Shown here in pieces: positions 26,294 to 34,455 of a stretch of 43,657 nt of DNA. Positions within the stretch are counted from its first letter, which is position 1. The number at the start of each line of letters is the position of its first letter. Under the pieces are notes generated by a model that was not told where the DNA came from, made no database searches, and worked only from the letters and a program-made list of their open reading frames with translations. A program made the translations under genes and the position numbers. The stretch is taken from NCBI GenBank assembly GCA_018713285.1, contig DVFK01000110.1, positions 1-43,657 of the forward strand. The letters are read 5' to 3'. This DNA comes from Candidatus Faecousia excrementigallinarum (GTDB taxonomy: Bacteria; Bacillota; Clostridia; Oscillospirales; Oscillospiraceae).

Positions 26294-26305
26294 GGAGAGA
26301 GTACA

Positions 26306-26734
26306 ATGGCACTGTATAGCGAAAAGGTTATGGATCACTTCACCCACCCCCGGAATGTGGGTATCATTGAGAACGCCGACGGCGTGGGCGAGATTGGCAA
26401 CGCCAAGTGCGGCGACATTATGAAGATGTATCTGAAGGTTGAGGACAATGTGATTACCGATGTGAAGTTCGAGACCTTCGGCTGCGGCTCCGCCATTGCC
26501 ACCTCCTCCATGGCTACCGAGATGATCAAGGGCAAGTCCATTGACGAGGCTCTGAAGCTTACCAACAAGGCGGTAGCGGAAGCTCTGGACGGACTGCCTG
26601 CCCACAAGATGCACTGCTCCGTGCTGGCAGAGGAAGCCATCAAGGCCGCTGTCAAGGACTACTACGACAGAAACGGCATTGCCTATGACAAGAGTCAGTT
26701 CCCCGATGAGGACTGCCCCCACTGCCACGAGTAA
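26306..26734 (+). CDS. nifU: Fe-S cluster scaffold protein NifU/IscU
   Basis: This 142-residue cytosolic scaffold builds Fe-S clusters with sulfur from NifS. Its three ligand cysteines are in NAKCGDIM (with the conserved Asp), FGCGSAIATSSM and MHCSVLAEEAI. The end of the protein has an extra DEDCPHCHE stretch with two more cysteines, common in Clostridia. It lies 12 bp after nifS with a good ribosome site (AAGGAGAG), and three bases before rrf2. Its length matches the single-domain NifU N-terminal type; the C-terminal NifU thioredoxin-like part is absent. Confidence 0.94.
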   Translation: MALYSEKVMDHFTHPRNVGIIENADGVGEIGNAKCGDIMKMYLKVEDNVITDVKFETFGCGSAIATSSMATEMIKGKSIDEALKLTNKAVAEALDGLPAHKMHCSVLAEEAIKAAVKDYYDRNGIAYDKSQFPDEDCPHCHE

Positions 26735-26737
26735 GCT

Positions 26738-27151
26738 ATGATTGTATCCACCAAAGGCCGGTATGCCCTGCGGGTGATGGTGCATTTTGCCCTTCACGGC
26801 AGCGACCGCTATATCCCTCTCAAGGAAATCGCCGAATCGGAAAACATCTCCCAGAAGTATCTGGAGTCCATTATGACGGTGCTTTCCAAGGCGGGCTTTG
26901 TGGATGCGGTTCACGGCAAAGGCGGCGGCTATCGGCTGAACCGTCCTCCAAAGGCGTACACCGTAGGGAGCATTCTCAAGCTGACGGAAGGGAGCCTCGC
27001 CGCCGTGTCCTGCACCAGTCAGGGACCTGCCGCCTGTTCCCGCTCCACCTGCTGCCAGACCAAGCCCATGTGGGACAAGCTGGATGCCATGATTGACAGC
27101 TTTTTCGAGGGTATCACCCTGGCAGATTTGATTGAGCAGTCCCAAAGCTGA
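26738..27151 (+). CDS. Rrf2-family transcriptional regulator (IscR-like)
   Basis: A 137-residue DNA-binding protein with the Rrf2 winged helix at residues 1-70 (STKGRYALRVMVHFAL, ISQKYLESIMTVL, GKGGGYRLNRP). Cys92, Cys100, Cys105 and Cys106 lie where IscR-type regulators hold an Fe-S cluster. It probably senses cluster supply and represses its own operon through the two TTACCTAT operators at 25029-25085. Most Firmicutes place rrf2 first; here it is last, three bases after nifU, with no clear ribosome site of its own, so coupled translation is likely. CymR-type cysteine sensing is the main alternative. Confidence 0.88.
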   Translation: MIVSTKGRYALRVMVHFALHGSDRYIPLKEIAESENISQKYLESIMTVLSKAGFVDAVHGKGGGYRLNRPPKAYTVGSILKLTEGSLAAVSCTSQGPAACSRSTCCQTKPMWDKLDAMIDSFFEGITLADLIEQSQS

Positions 27152-27156
27152 ATATG

Positions 27157-27192
27157 AAAACACCGCTTTCTGTGGAAGAAAGCGGTGTTTTT
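27157..27192 (+). terminator. Terminator of the nifS operon
   Basis: A 15-bp stem (27157-27171 with 27177-27191) ends in a T-run. The A-rich left flank could also let it serve the convergent acetyltransferase gene. Confidence 0.85.
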
Positions 27193-27204
27193 CAACTCCA
27201 GCGG

Positions 27205-27660
27205 CTATTTCCCAGGGTGGACATACATCCGCATACTTCCCCCGTCCTCTCCGGTCACCATACACAAAAATATCCATCCATATCGTTCATAGAAGCTTGT
27301 ATGCTCTGTGACCAGATACAGTGTCCCCACCCCCTGATTTTTCATATCTTCGCAAATATAAGATAAGAGATTTCTCGCCACACCCCTGCAACGATGGGCC
27401 TCTTCTACATACAGGGCACATAGATTGGGCGTCAAATCCGTTCGGTTGTGAAAGTCATTTTCAATGATTCCCGCACCTCCGATAATGGTATCTCCACACA
27501 AGCACAAATACCACCCCGGCACCGGCTCATCTTCCAATAAAGAGGCTTTCATGCTCTCAAGATATGCGTCGGCAGGCACCTCCCATTTGCTATGAAACCA
27601 TTGGGCAGCCTCCTCACACAAATCCGGTCTTTCCTTGATTGTCACAATTTTGTATTCCAT
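27205..27660 (-). CDS. GNAT-family N-acetyltransferase
   Basis: A 151-residue enzyme of the GNAT fold, transferring an acetyl group from acetyl-CoA to an unknown substrate. The acetyl-CoA loop is visible as VEEAHRCRGVARNLLSYI (about residues 88-105), following the beta-4 segment LCALYV, and the end has HTSFYERYGW, a usual GNAT C-terminal motif. GGAGG lies seven bases from the ATG at 27660; the open frame upstream lacks a ribosome site. It stands alone and converges with the nifS operon. The substrate cannot be inferred. Confidence 0.82.
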   Translation of the reverse strand: MEYKIVTIKERPDLCEEAAQWFHSKWEVPADAYLESMKASLLEDEPVPGWYLCLCGDTIIGGAGIIENDFHNRTDLTPNLCALYVEEAHRCRGVARNLLSYICEDMKNQGVGTLYLVTEHTSFYERYGWIFLCMVTGEDGGSMRMYVHPGK

Positions 27661-27740
27661 TTTCCATCCTCCCTTTTCGGCCTCCATTCTATCACAGCTT
27701 TATGGATAAGTCCATATCTCCGGAAAACCTTATATTTTTG

Positions 27741-27769
27741 TTGGAAAAAGGGAAAATATGTGATACAAT
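27741..27769 (+). promoter_or_regulatory. Probable promoter of the pfkB-family gene
   Basis: TTGGAA (27741-27746), 17 bases, TACAAT (27764-27769). It gives a start near 27776 and a leader of about 20 bases. Confidence 0.55.
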
Positions 27770-27794
27770 GAAAAGAAAAAGCAGGAGGCGTTTC

Positions 27795-28736
27795 ATGGGT
27801 ATTGTGGTGATTGGTGCAGCCTTTGTGGACATCAAGGGCTTTCCCCAGGATATATATATTCCCGACGGACGAAATGTAGGCAGAATTGAATACATCCACG
27901 GCGGTGTCAGCCGGAATGTGGTGGAGGACATTGCCAATGTGGAGCTGCGTCCCACCTATGTGGGCATCGTGGACGACACACCCCTGGGGCAGGATGTGCT
28001 GAAGAAGCTGCAAAATCACAAGGTCAATACCGACTATGTGCTGGTACTTCCCGACGGCATGGGTACCTGGCTGGCGGTCTTTGACAACAACGGGGATGTG
28101 GCAGGTTCCATCTCCAAGCGGCCCAATATGCTGCCCCTGGTGGATTTGCTCCAGGAAAAGGGAGACGAGATTTTTGAAAAAGCCCACTCCGTGGTCATTG
28201 AAGTGGACTTAGACAAGGAGATTGTGAAGGAAATCATCTCCCTGGCCCAGAAGCACGGTGTGAAGCTCTTTGGACTGGTGTCCAACATGAGCATCGCCGC
28301 CGAGCGCCGGGACTTTTTGCAGAAGTTTGACTGCTTCATCTGCAACCAGCTGGAGGCGGGGCTGCTGTTTTTGGAGGACTACCGGGAATATTCCCCCCAG
28401 GAGCTGCAAAAGATTCTCCTTGAGAACATTCAGCGGGCAAAGATTCCTTCCATGGTGGTGACCATGGGTGCCAAGGGCGCAGTATTTGCCAGCTGCACCG
28501 GGGAGCAGGGCTTCTGCCCTGCCAAGAATGTCCAGGTAAAGGACACCACCGGTGCCGGGGATGCCTTCTGCGCCGGAGTTTCCATGGGACTGACCTATGG
28601 CAAGACCCTCTCCCAGTCGGTGGAAATCGGCACCAAGCTGGCAGCCGCCGTCATCACCTCCTCGGAAAATGTCTGCCCCCGGTTCCTGCCGGAGGAGCTG
28701 GACCTGGAGATGTGCCCTGCGGGCAGTGCCCGCTGA
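27795..28736 (+). CDS. PfkB-family carbohydrate/nucleoside kinase
   Basis: A 313-residue cytosolic kinase of the ribokinase fold. The N-terminal VIGAAFVDIKG and the C-terminal signature DTTGAGDAFCAGVSMGL (from about residue 249, with the catalytic Asp) are clear. In between, YIHGGVSRNVVEDIANVEL fits the Gly-Gly substrate-binding motif. Pseudouridine or adenosine kinases share such features, and the substrate is not decided by the sequence or neighbours. The ATG at 27795 has AGGAGG six bases upstream; the longer frame overlaps the divergent acetyltransferase gene. The gene is followed by about 300 bp of repeat-rich DNA. Confidence 0.87.
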   Translation: MGIVVIGAAFVDIKGFPQDIYIPDGRNVGRIEYIHGGVSRNVVEDIANVELRPTYVGIVDDTPLGQDVLKKLQNHKVNTDYVLVLPDGMGTWLAVFDNNGDVAGSISKRPNMLPLVDLLQEKGDEIFEKAHSVVIEVDLDKEIVKEIISLAQKHGVKLFGLVSNMSIAAERRDFLQKFDCFICNQLEAGLLFLEDYREYSPQELQKILLENIQRAKIPSMVVTMGAKGAVFASCTGEQGFCPAKNVQVKDTTGAGDAFCAGVSMGLTYGKTLSQSVEIGTKLAAAVITSSENVCPRFLPEELDLEMCPAGSAR

Positions 28737-28843
28737 TAATTTCGCACGGGGCTTTCAGCGAATCGTTACTTCCCTGACCCGCCCGGTATCGTGACTGCGG
28801 TGCAGTAGGTGCAAAGACCAAAGCCCGCCGGCCATTGGGGGGT

Positions 28844-28862
28844 GCCTCGGCAACGCCGAGGC
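28844..28862. repeat. Perfect 8-bp hairpin in the repeat-rich gap
   Basis: GCCTCGGC and GCCGAGGC enclose AAC. It lies about 110 bp after the pfkB stop without a U-tract, among other small palindromes. Confidence 0.5.
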
Positions 28863-28930
28863 GGGGGTATAAAAGGCTGGCAGGTGTCCACATTGGCTGG
28901 TTCCATTGGGCAAGCCTACACCGTGAATCC

Positions 28931-29020
28931 CTCAGTCACGCCTCCGGCGTGCCAGCTCCCTTTGGCAAGGGAGCCTTTGGTGCGGCGCCTTGCCAGCTCC
29001 CACAGGCCGGGAGCCTTTAA
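28931..29020. repeat. Intergenic palindromic repeat cluster
   Basis: Three hairpins stand in a row: 28937-28951, 28955-28974 and 28996-29014. The second and third belong to two tandem units that both begin TGCCAGCTCCC and end GGGAGCCTTT. The wording CTCAGTCACGC plus such GCTCCCT arms recalls dispersed repeats I remember from many gut Clostridia genomes; that needs a genome search. No gene is apparent in 28737-29048. Confidence 0.6.
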
Positions 29021-29048
29021 TCCGGCGGAAAGGCAGCGGATAAAACGG

Positions 29049-29097
29049 AAAGCTGAGGGAGAACTCCCAGTATTGGGTGTTCTCCCTCAGCTTTTTT
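29049..29097. terminator. Long bidirectional terminator after the amidohydrolase gene
   Basis: A 16-bp stem plus an inner CCCA/TGGG stem ends in a T-run on the plus strand; on the minus strand a weaker T-run follows. It closes the minus-strand DUF5685-dnaJ-amidohydrolase group and blocks transcription from the pfkB side. Confidence 0.8.
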
Positions 29098-29112
29098 ACT
29101 GTCAAAACTCTG

Positions 29113-29955
29113 TTAAAATTTTTCCATAATGGCCATCAGGCCCGCCTGCAAAGCTGCTTCCGTGGCTCCGGCCTGGTACAGGAGGTTCTCTTCCGCCTGG
29201 CAGCCGTGGGGCACGGCCCAGGCACCGGCATCGTCCCCTGGGGCAATTTTTCCTCCGATTTTCAGGAAATATCGGACGTTTTCCATGGCGCTTTGAAGGA
29301 TTTTCTCCACCGCCGCTTCCTGAAAGCGTCCTTTCCCCCGGAGGTTTCCGATGGTGGACAGGGTAGGAACCCAGACCGTCCCCGATTCCTGCATGGCGTG
29401 AAGGGCTTCTTCATTCAGGTAAGCGCCGTGCTCGATGGAGTCCACCCCGGCTTTGGCCGCCGCCAGCACTGCATCTGCGCCGTTGCCGTGGGCCATCACC
29501 GCCATGCCCTCTTCGTGGGCGATGTGGACAAGCTCCGGGATTTCCCCCAGCTCCGGCCCCTTTTGCATGAGAATCCCGAACCGGTCAAAATCCATCAGGC
29601 CGGAAATCATGATTTTGATGAAATCCGCCCCTTTTTCCCGGTTTTTCACCACCAAAGCCCGGTATTGGGAAAGGTTTTCATAGTTCAGGCCGATAAAGCC
29701 GCCGTAACAGCCCTTCTTGCAAAGGGGTGCCAAGGGGGTGCGGTAGGTGATGCCGTAATCGGGAGCCAGGCTCCGGGCTTTCGCCCCTACCCCCCAGCGG
29801 TCTCCACCGTCCCGGAGGTAGGTATAGCCCAAATCGGCATAGGTGCGAAGCATTTGGTGCAGGTAGTTTTCGTCGGGTTTTTCCCGATGGCGATCAATGG
29901 CTTGCCGCCAATCCCTGCCGTCCAGCAGGGCGTGAATGTGACAATTTCCCCTCAT
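29113..29955 (-). CDS. Amidohydrolase-family metal-dependent hydrolase
   Basis: A 280-residue enzyme of the amidohydrolase superfamily. The HxH metal motif sits at the very N-terminus (NCHIHALLDG), a Lys that may bridge metals lies in GADFIKIMISG, and later His residues occur in VMAHGNGADAV and SIEHGAYL. A final metal Asp is in IAPGDDAGAW. Substrate is unknown; relatives act on peptides, imides or small ring compounds. The normal N-terminal beta-sandwich is missing, so this is a short form. The start lies three bases after the dnaJ stop with no ribosome site of its own, which suggests coupled translation. Confidence 0.82.
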   Translation of the reverse strand: MRGNCHIHALLDGRDWRQAIDRHREKPDENYLHQMLRTYADLGYTYLRDGGDRWGVGAKARSLAPDYGITYRTPLAPLCKKGCYGGFIGLNYENLSQYRALVVKNREKGADFIKIMISGLMDFDRFGILMQKGPELGEIPELVHIAHEEGMAVMAHGNGADAVLAAAKAGVDSIEHGAYLNEEALHAMQESGTVWVPTLSTIGNLRGKGRFQEAAVEKILQSAMENVRYFLKIGGKIAPGDDAGAWAVPHGCQAEENLLYQAGATEAALQAGLMAIMEKF

Positions 29956-29958
29956 GGC

Positions 29959-30627
29959 TTAGCAGCAGAAGATTCTGCCCCGGCAGCAGCACATTTGCAG
30001 GGCATAGCACATACACAAGGAGGCACAGGGGCTGGCGCCCATGGTAAAGCCCCGGAAGTTTCCGGCCTGCTGCCGGTAGGTGCTGCCGCCCCCCTGGATT
30101 CTCTCCAGGGTATACAGGTACTGGGCATTGTCCGGCTCCATGGATACCGCCCGCTTGATGTGCTCCAAAGCCGTCACCTGGTTCCCCAGGCCGTCATTGG
30201 CCAGGGCGGACAGGTAATACCACCGGGCGTCCTTTTCCGGGGCAAACTGCAAAGCGTTGAGAGCCTCCTGGTATCTGCCGAAGCGGATGTACTGCTCCGC
30301 CGCCCGGTGGTACTGCCCCTGCTGGGAATCCTGACGGGTCTGACCCCCGGCGTAGCCGCCGCCGAAGGGATTGAAGCCTCCGAAGGGGTCGTAGCCGCCG
30401 TAGCTCTGACCGCCATAGCCCTGGCCGCCTCCGTTCCGGGCGGCTTTTTCGGGATTTTTGATTTGCTCATAAGCGGCATTGATCTGCTGCATTTTCTTGG
30501 CGGCCTCCGCATCCCCCGGGTTCCGGTCCGGGTGGTACTGCTTGGCCAGCTTCCGGTAAGCCGCCTTGATCTCTTCATCGGTAGCCTGGGGACTGACCCC
30601 TAAAATCTTATACGGATCTTCTATCAT
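29959..30627 (-). CDS. J-domain (DnaJ-like) protein with TPR-like middle and Cys-rich tail
   Basis: A 222-residue cochaperone. Residues 3-65 form a J domain with the HPD motif at 32-34, which stimulates DnaK ATPase. A Gly/Tyr-rich linker (residues 68-100) leads to a helical repeat resembling TPR (AAEQYIRFGRYQEALNAL). The last 25 residues contain eight cysteines in CxC and CCC runs, unusual for the family and perhaps for metal binding or lipidation. It lacks the DnaJ zinc finger. Its start is three bases after the DUF5685 stop, an arrangement I recall in other Clostridia. Confidence 0.85.
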   Translation of the reverse strand: MIEDPYKILGVSPQATDEEIKAAYRKLAKQYHPDRNPGDAEAAKKMQQINAAYEQIKNPEKAARNGGGQGYGGQSYGGYDPFGGFNPFGGGYAGGQTRQDSQQGQYHRAAEQYIRFGRYQEALNALQFAPEKDARWYYLSALANDGLGNQVTALEHIKRAVSMEPDNAQYLYTLERIQGGGSTYRQQAGNFRGFTMGASPCASLCMCYALQMCCCRGRIFCC

Positions 30628-30630
30628 GGG

Positions 30631-31458
30631 TTACCTCTCCTTGTTCTCTTCCTTCTGCTTGCCCCGATAGGCAATCCACACGCCGCTGTAAAGAATATTG
30701 TCCAGCAGCTTCTTATCCTGCACCAGAGGCAGACTCTCAAAATACTGGGTGCACCGCCCCATGGTCAGCACTAAGTACTCCTCCCACCGGCGCCAATCCT
30801 CCCCGGTACCCATGGCCAGGAAGGGATTATACCGATGGTGACGGCGGTCGGAGCGGTAGTCCACCGCTGCGTCCGCCAGGTAAATAAACCGTCCCAGGGC
30901 CTGGCCCAGCTGACGAAGGGCATTGGCCCACAGGTCCTCCCGGTACACCATCAGCTCCCCCATCAGCTCTCCGAAGGCACCGGCAGGGCCGTCCGGCTCC
31001 GGGCAGGCAGCTTTTTCCAATTCACTGAGCTTTTGCAGGCAAGCCCGCACCGCCTGACTTTGCCGGGGATACTGGGCAGCAATTTTTTCCGCCGGTTTCT
31101 TAAGGAACAGGGCACCGGCTCTGCCCTTGACGCTCTTATCGTCCTGCCAGTCGTCCAGGGCCTTATAGTAGGCCAGCAGCACATTCATGTCTGCGGCGTA
31201 GTCGATACAGGGGTTGGAAAGATAGGGCCGGGGTGCCAGGGGATGAAAGCCGCAGGCAGGCTTTCCTTCCTCCTCCTCCGGCTCATACAGGCTCATAAGA
31301 AGCAGTGCCAGGAAGGTCATATCGTATTGCAGAGCCAGCCGGGCGGTACCGGAAGCCCTGTCCCTTATGCTGCGGCAGATGCCGCAGTACACCTGCTGGT
31401 ACCGTTTCTTCTCCTCCGGCTGCAGCTCTTCCACATCCGCCATCACAAAGCCGAACAT
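30631..31458 (-). CDS. DUF5685 family protein
   Basis: A 275-residue, largely helical soluble protein. It begins MFGFVMADVEELQPEEKKRY and has the VYCGICRSI motif near residue 23, typical of DUF5685. Several Asp-rich stretches (CIDYAADMNVLLAYYKALDDWQDD, seen in two helices, and DAAVDYRSDRRHHRYNP) recall metal- or diphosphate-binding helices of isoprenoid synthases, but this is only a likeness. It is first in a tight group with the J-domain and amidohydrolase genes, so a chaperone-linked role is possible. GGGGGGACAGG serves as ribosome site. Function is unknown. Confidence 0.75.
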   Translation of the reverse strand: MFGFVMADVEELQPEEKKRYQQVYCGICRSIRDRASGTARLALQYDMTFLALLLMSLYEPEEEEGKPACGFHPLAPRPYLSNPCIDYAADMNVLLAYYKALDDWQDDKSVKGRAGALFLKKPAEKIAAQYPRQSQAVRACLQKLSELEKAACPEPDGPAGAFGELMGELMVYREDLWANALRQLGQALGRFIYLADAAVDYRSDRRHHRYNPFLAMGTGEDWRRWEEYLVLTMGRCTQYFESLPLVQDKKLLDNILYSGVWIAYRGKQKEENKER

Positions 31459-31520
31459 ACCTGTCCCCCCTTTTTCCCCTATTGTATCGGTTCATTATGA
31501 ATAATACTTAAACATTTCCC

Positions 31521-32357
31521 CTATTTTTCCCTTTTTTCCTGGGTAGTCAGGTAGGCATTGAGGGCGCCGCCGTAGAACAAAATGGAAAGGCAGAAGTACA
31601 GCCACAACATACTCAGGGCCACGGTATACACCGGGCCGTAGAGGTTGGCGCTGCCGCTGAAATAGTTTACATAAATCGAATACAGGTCGGTGTAAATCAG
31701 CCATCCGGCGGAGGCCAGCATAGCTCCCGGCAGGCTGTCCCGAATCCGGTTCCGACGGTTGGGCAGCACCACGTAAATGGCGGTGAACAGCACGGTCTGA
31801 ATGGCCAGCAGGACGAAAAACCGCAGGTTCACCACATCCATCAAAAAGGAAAACAGGGCTCCGTCCTTCCAGGACAAAAGCTCCAGCAGCTGATTGCTGA
31901 ACACATGAAGAATCAATGTCAGCAGCAGCACAATGAGAAAGCCGAAGGTATACACCACGCTGATGAGCCGGGTGTAAAAGTATCCCCGGTCTTCCTCCAC
32001 CCCGTACACACCGTTGAGACCCCGGAGAATCCCGTAAACCCCCCGGCTGGCTGCCCACAGTGCCGTCACCGCCGAGATGGAGACCACGGCAGTGGAGGTG
32101 GAGTAGTAGGTGTTGAGGATAATCCGCTTGGCACCGGACATCAGGGCACTGGGAATGAAGCCCTCCAGCATATCCGTCAGCAGGTTAATATCCAGCCCGG
32201 TGTAGCGAATCACACTCATCACCAGCATCAGGGCCGGAAAAATAGCCAGCAGCACGAAAAACCCGGCATTTCCGGCGTACACCGACACCCGAAGGCGGGA
32301 AATATCATCGAAGAATTTGAAAATTCTCTTTCCGTTCCGGCGAATCCAAGCGCCCAC
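31521..32357 (-). CDS. YihY/BrkB family membrane protein
   Basis: A 278-residue integral membrane protein with six hydrophobic helices. It opens with the family motif ISRLRVSVYAGNAGFFVLLAIFPALM (within residues 19-46) and contains LWAASRGVYGILRGLNGVYG. The family was once called ribonuclease BN in error; its real role, perhaps transport or envelope-related, is unsettled. The start is a GTG at 32357 with AGGAGG upstream. The terminator at 32388-32417 separates it from the FakA gene, and it may be cotranscribed with the DUF5685 gene 62 bp downstream. Confidence 0.86.
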   Translation of the reverse strand: MGAWIRRNGKRIFKFFDDISRLRVSVYAGNAGFFVLLAIFPALMLVMSVIRYTGLDINLLTDMLEGFIPSALMSGAKRIILNTYYSTSTAVVSISAVTALWAASRGVYGILRGLNGVYGVEEDRGYFYTRLISVVYTFGFLIVLLLTLILHVFSNQLLELLSWKDGALFSFLMDVVNLRFFVLLAIQTVLFTAIYVVLPNRRNRIRDSLPGAMLASAGWLIYTDLYSIYVNYFSGSANLYGPVYTVALSMLWLYFCLSILFYGGALNAYLTTQEKREK

Positions 32358-32387
32358 GGCAATCCCTCCTTTTGCTGCTTTAGAGAA

Positions 32388-32417
32388 AAAGGCCCTCTGC
32401 CAGGGCAGCGGGCCTTT
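32388..32417 (-). terminator. Terminator of the gpmI-asp23-fakA group
   Basis: A perfect 8-bp outer stem with inner GCC/GGC pairing, followed on the minus strand by a T-run. It lies about 15 bp after the FakA-like stop. Confidence 0.8.
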
Positions 32418-32431
32418 CTGATTTTCCCCGA

Positions 32432-34057
32432 TTATTCTGCGGAAATCATATAATAATATACAGGCTGACCGCCCCGGAGCAGGTTCACGTCTGCATTGGG
32501 GCAGATATTGCTGAACAGGTCAGCGGTCTTCTGGGCGTGCTTCTCCTTGATGTCCTCGCCATAGTAGATGGTGATAAACTCCTTACCGGAGTCCCGCACC
32601 TTCTCGGCCAGGGCCCGGAGCAGCACCTTGATGTCCTGGCTGGTGCCAAAGAGGGAGCTGCCGTAGATGGCCAGGTAGTCACCCTCGTGGATGTCGTGGC
32701 CGTCAAAGTCGGAGTTCCGGGCAGCGTAGGTAATCTGCATGGTATCCACAGTGCTAAGAGACTCGGTCATAGCCTCCGTGTTTTCCTCCACGGTGCCTTC
32801 CGGATTGAAGTTCAGCATGGCGGTAACGCCCTGGGGCACGGTCTTGCTGGGGATGACCACCACGTGCTTGGGGGTCAGCTCATCTACCTGCTGGGCAGCC
32901 ATGATGATGTTCTTGTTGTTGGGCAGCACCAGCACCGTTTCCGCCGGGACCTTGTTCACCGCCTCCAGGATGTCCTGGGTGCTGGGGTTCATGGTCTGAC
33001 CGCCGGAGATGATGCCGTCCACCCCCAGGTTGGAGAACACGTCTGCAAGGCCGCTGCCGGCGCAGACGGATACCACGCCGATGGGCTTTTCCGGCTCCGC
33101 AATCTTAGGAGCCAGCTCCTGCTCGCTCATCACCTTTTCGGTGTGCTGCAGGCGCATATTCTCAATCTTCACCGTGACGAAGCTGCCGTACTTCACAGCC
33201 TCGTGGAGGGCTGCGCCGGGGTCGTTGGTGTGGACATGGACCTTGATAATCTCATCGTCGTCCACCAGCACCAGGCTGTCGCCCAGCTCGTTCAGGAACG
33301 CCCGCAGGTCCTCAGGGTCAGAATCCCCTTCCCGGGACACGATGAACTCGGTGCAGTAGGTAAAGGTAATGTCCTCGTCGGCAAAGTCGGAGAAGTCCGC
33401 CTGCTCCTTCACCTCCACCGTACCCTCGGGAGCGGCAATGTCCTCACCCCGCAGGGCGCTGAGCATGGCCTCCAGAGCAAAGAGCCAGCCCTTGCCGCCG
33501 GCGTCCACCACCCCGGCCTTCTTCAGCACCGGGTTCTGGTTCACCGTATCCGCCAGGGCGACCTTGGCCTCGGCGATGGCAGCCTCATGGACAAATTCCA
33601 GGTAGTTATTCTCCCGGGCGGCAGTGGCAGCCTTGGAGGCAGCCAGCCGGGCAACCGTCAAAATGGTCCCTTCGGTGGGCTTCATGATGGCCTTGTAGGC
33701 AGCATCCACGCCCTCCTGGAGGGCATGGGCCCACAGGGTGCCGTCGCACTCCTCATGGCCCTTCAAAGCCTTGGCCATGCCCCGCATCAGAAGGGAGAGA
33801 ATCACGCCGGAGTTACCCCGGGCACCCCGGAGCATGGCGGAAGCGGTGACGGAGGAAGCCTTCTCCAGGGAGGGGTCCTCGGTCTTCCGCAGCTCGGCAG
33901 CGGCGGCGGAGATGGTCATGGACATATTGGTGCCGGTATCGCCGTCCGGCACGGGAAATACATTCAGCTCGTTGAGCTGCTGCTTGTGAATCTCGATGGA
34001 TGCCGCAGCGCTGATGAGCATTCTGCGGAAATCCGAACCGTTAATAATCTCGCGCAA
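32432..34057 (-). CDS. DAK2-domain protein, fatty acid kinase FakA-like (YloV)
   Basis: A 541-residue cytosolic protein. The N-terminal DAK2 kinase domain (residues 1-200) has the metal/ATP motif FPVPDGDTGTNM at about 34-45 and GARGNSGVILS. The middle and C-terminal parts (IKVHVHTNDPGAAL, SGGQTMNPSTQDIL, LPNNKNIIMAA) match FakA/YloV. FakA phosphorylates fatty acids held by a FakB (DegV) partner, feeding exogenous lipids to phospholipid synthesis; no degV gene is in this window. The start is a TTG at 34057 with GGAGG nine bases before. It follows the Asp23 gene by 17 bp, the common yloU-yloV order. Confidence 0.9.
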   Translation of the reverse strand: MREIINGSDFRRMLISAAASIEIHKQQLNELNVFPVPDGDTGTNMSMTISAAAAELRKTEDPSLEKASSVTASAMLRGARGNSGVILSLLMRGMAKALKGHEECDGTLWAHALQEGVDAAYKAIMKPTEGTILTVARLAASKAATAARENNYLEFVHEAAIAEAKVALADTVNQNPVLKKAGVVDAGGKGWLFALEAMLSALRGEDIAAPEGTVEVKEQADFSDFADEDITFTYCTEFIVSREGDSDPEDLRAFLNELGDSLVLVDDDEIIKVHVHTNDPGAALHEAVKYGSFVTVKIENMRLQHTEKVMSEQELAPKIAEPEKPIGVVSVCAGSGLADVFSNLGVDGIISGGQTMNPSTQDILEAVNKVPAETVLVLPNNKNIIMAAQQVDELTPKHVVVIPSKTVPQGVTAMLNFNPEGTVEENTEAMTESLSTVDTMQITYAARNSDFDGHDIHEGDYLAIYGSSLFGTSQDIKVLLRALAEKVRDSGKEFITIYYGEDIKEKHAQKTADLFSNICPNADVNLLRGGQPVYYYMISAE

Positions 34058-34074
34058 TGGTTCCTACCTCCAAA

Positions 34075-34428
34075 TTATCCAATCATCATGGAATCTATAT
34101 ATACATTCACCTTCCGAACCTTGGTATCGGTGGACTTCTCCACCACATAGCGCACTTCGGAAATGATGGAGCTGCCTACGGTGGCCAGGTTGACCCCGTT
34201 GTCCACCATGATATGCAGATCAATGGAGATGGACTTGTCCGGATGGAACTCCACCCGAACGCCCTTGCCCATGGACTCCTTCCGCAGCAGATGGTAAAGA
34301 CCATCCGTCACGGACCGGGCAGCCATGCCCTTGACGCCAAAGCAGTAGGATGCGGCGGTGCCTGCAATTTCCACATAGGCCTCGGTGGTAATACACACAT
34401 TGCCCTTCTGGTTTTCCTGACAAATCAT
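34075..34428 (-). CDS. Asp23/Gls24 family protein (YloU-like)
   Basis: A 117-residue Asp23-type protein (VCITTEAYVEIAGTAASYCFGVKGMA, then a VNLATVGSSIISEV stretch and a short basic-charged end). Family members are membrane-associated or cytosolic envelope-stress proteins; the exact role of YloU is not settled. It stands upstream of the DAK2 gene, which is the usual Firmicutes order. The ribosome site AAGGAGG lies close before the ATG. Only 27 bp separate it from gpmI, so the three genes are probably cotranscribed. Confidence 0.9.
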   Translation of the reverse strand: MICQENQKGNVCITTEAYVEIAGTAASYCFGVKGMAARSVTDGLYHLLRKESMGKGVRVEFHPDKSISIDLHIMVDNGVNLATVGSSIISEVRYVVEKSTDTKVRKVNVYIDSMMIG

Positions 34429-34455
34429 ACTCCGTACCTCCTTAGAAAATCGGGG

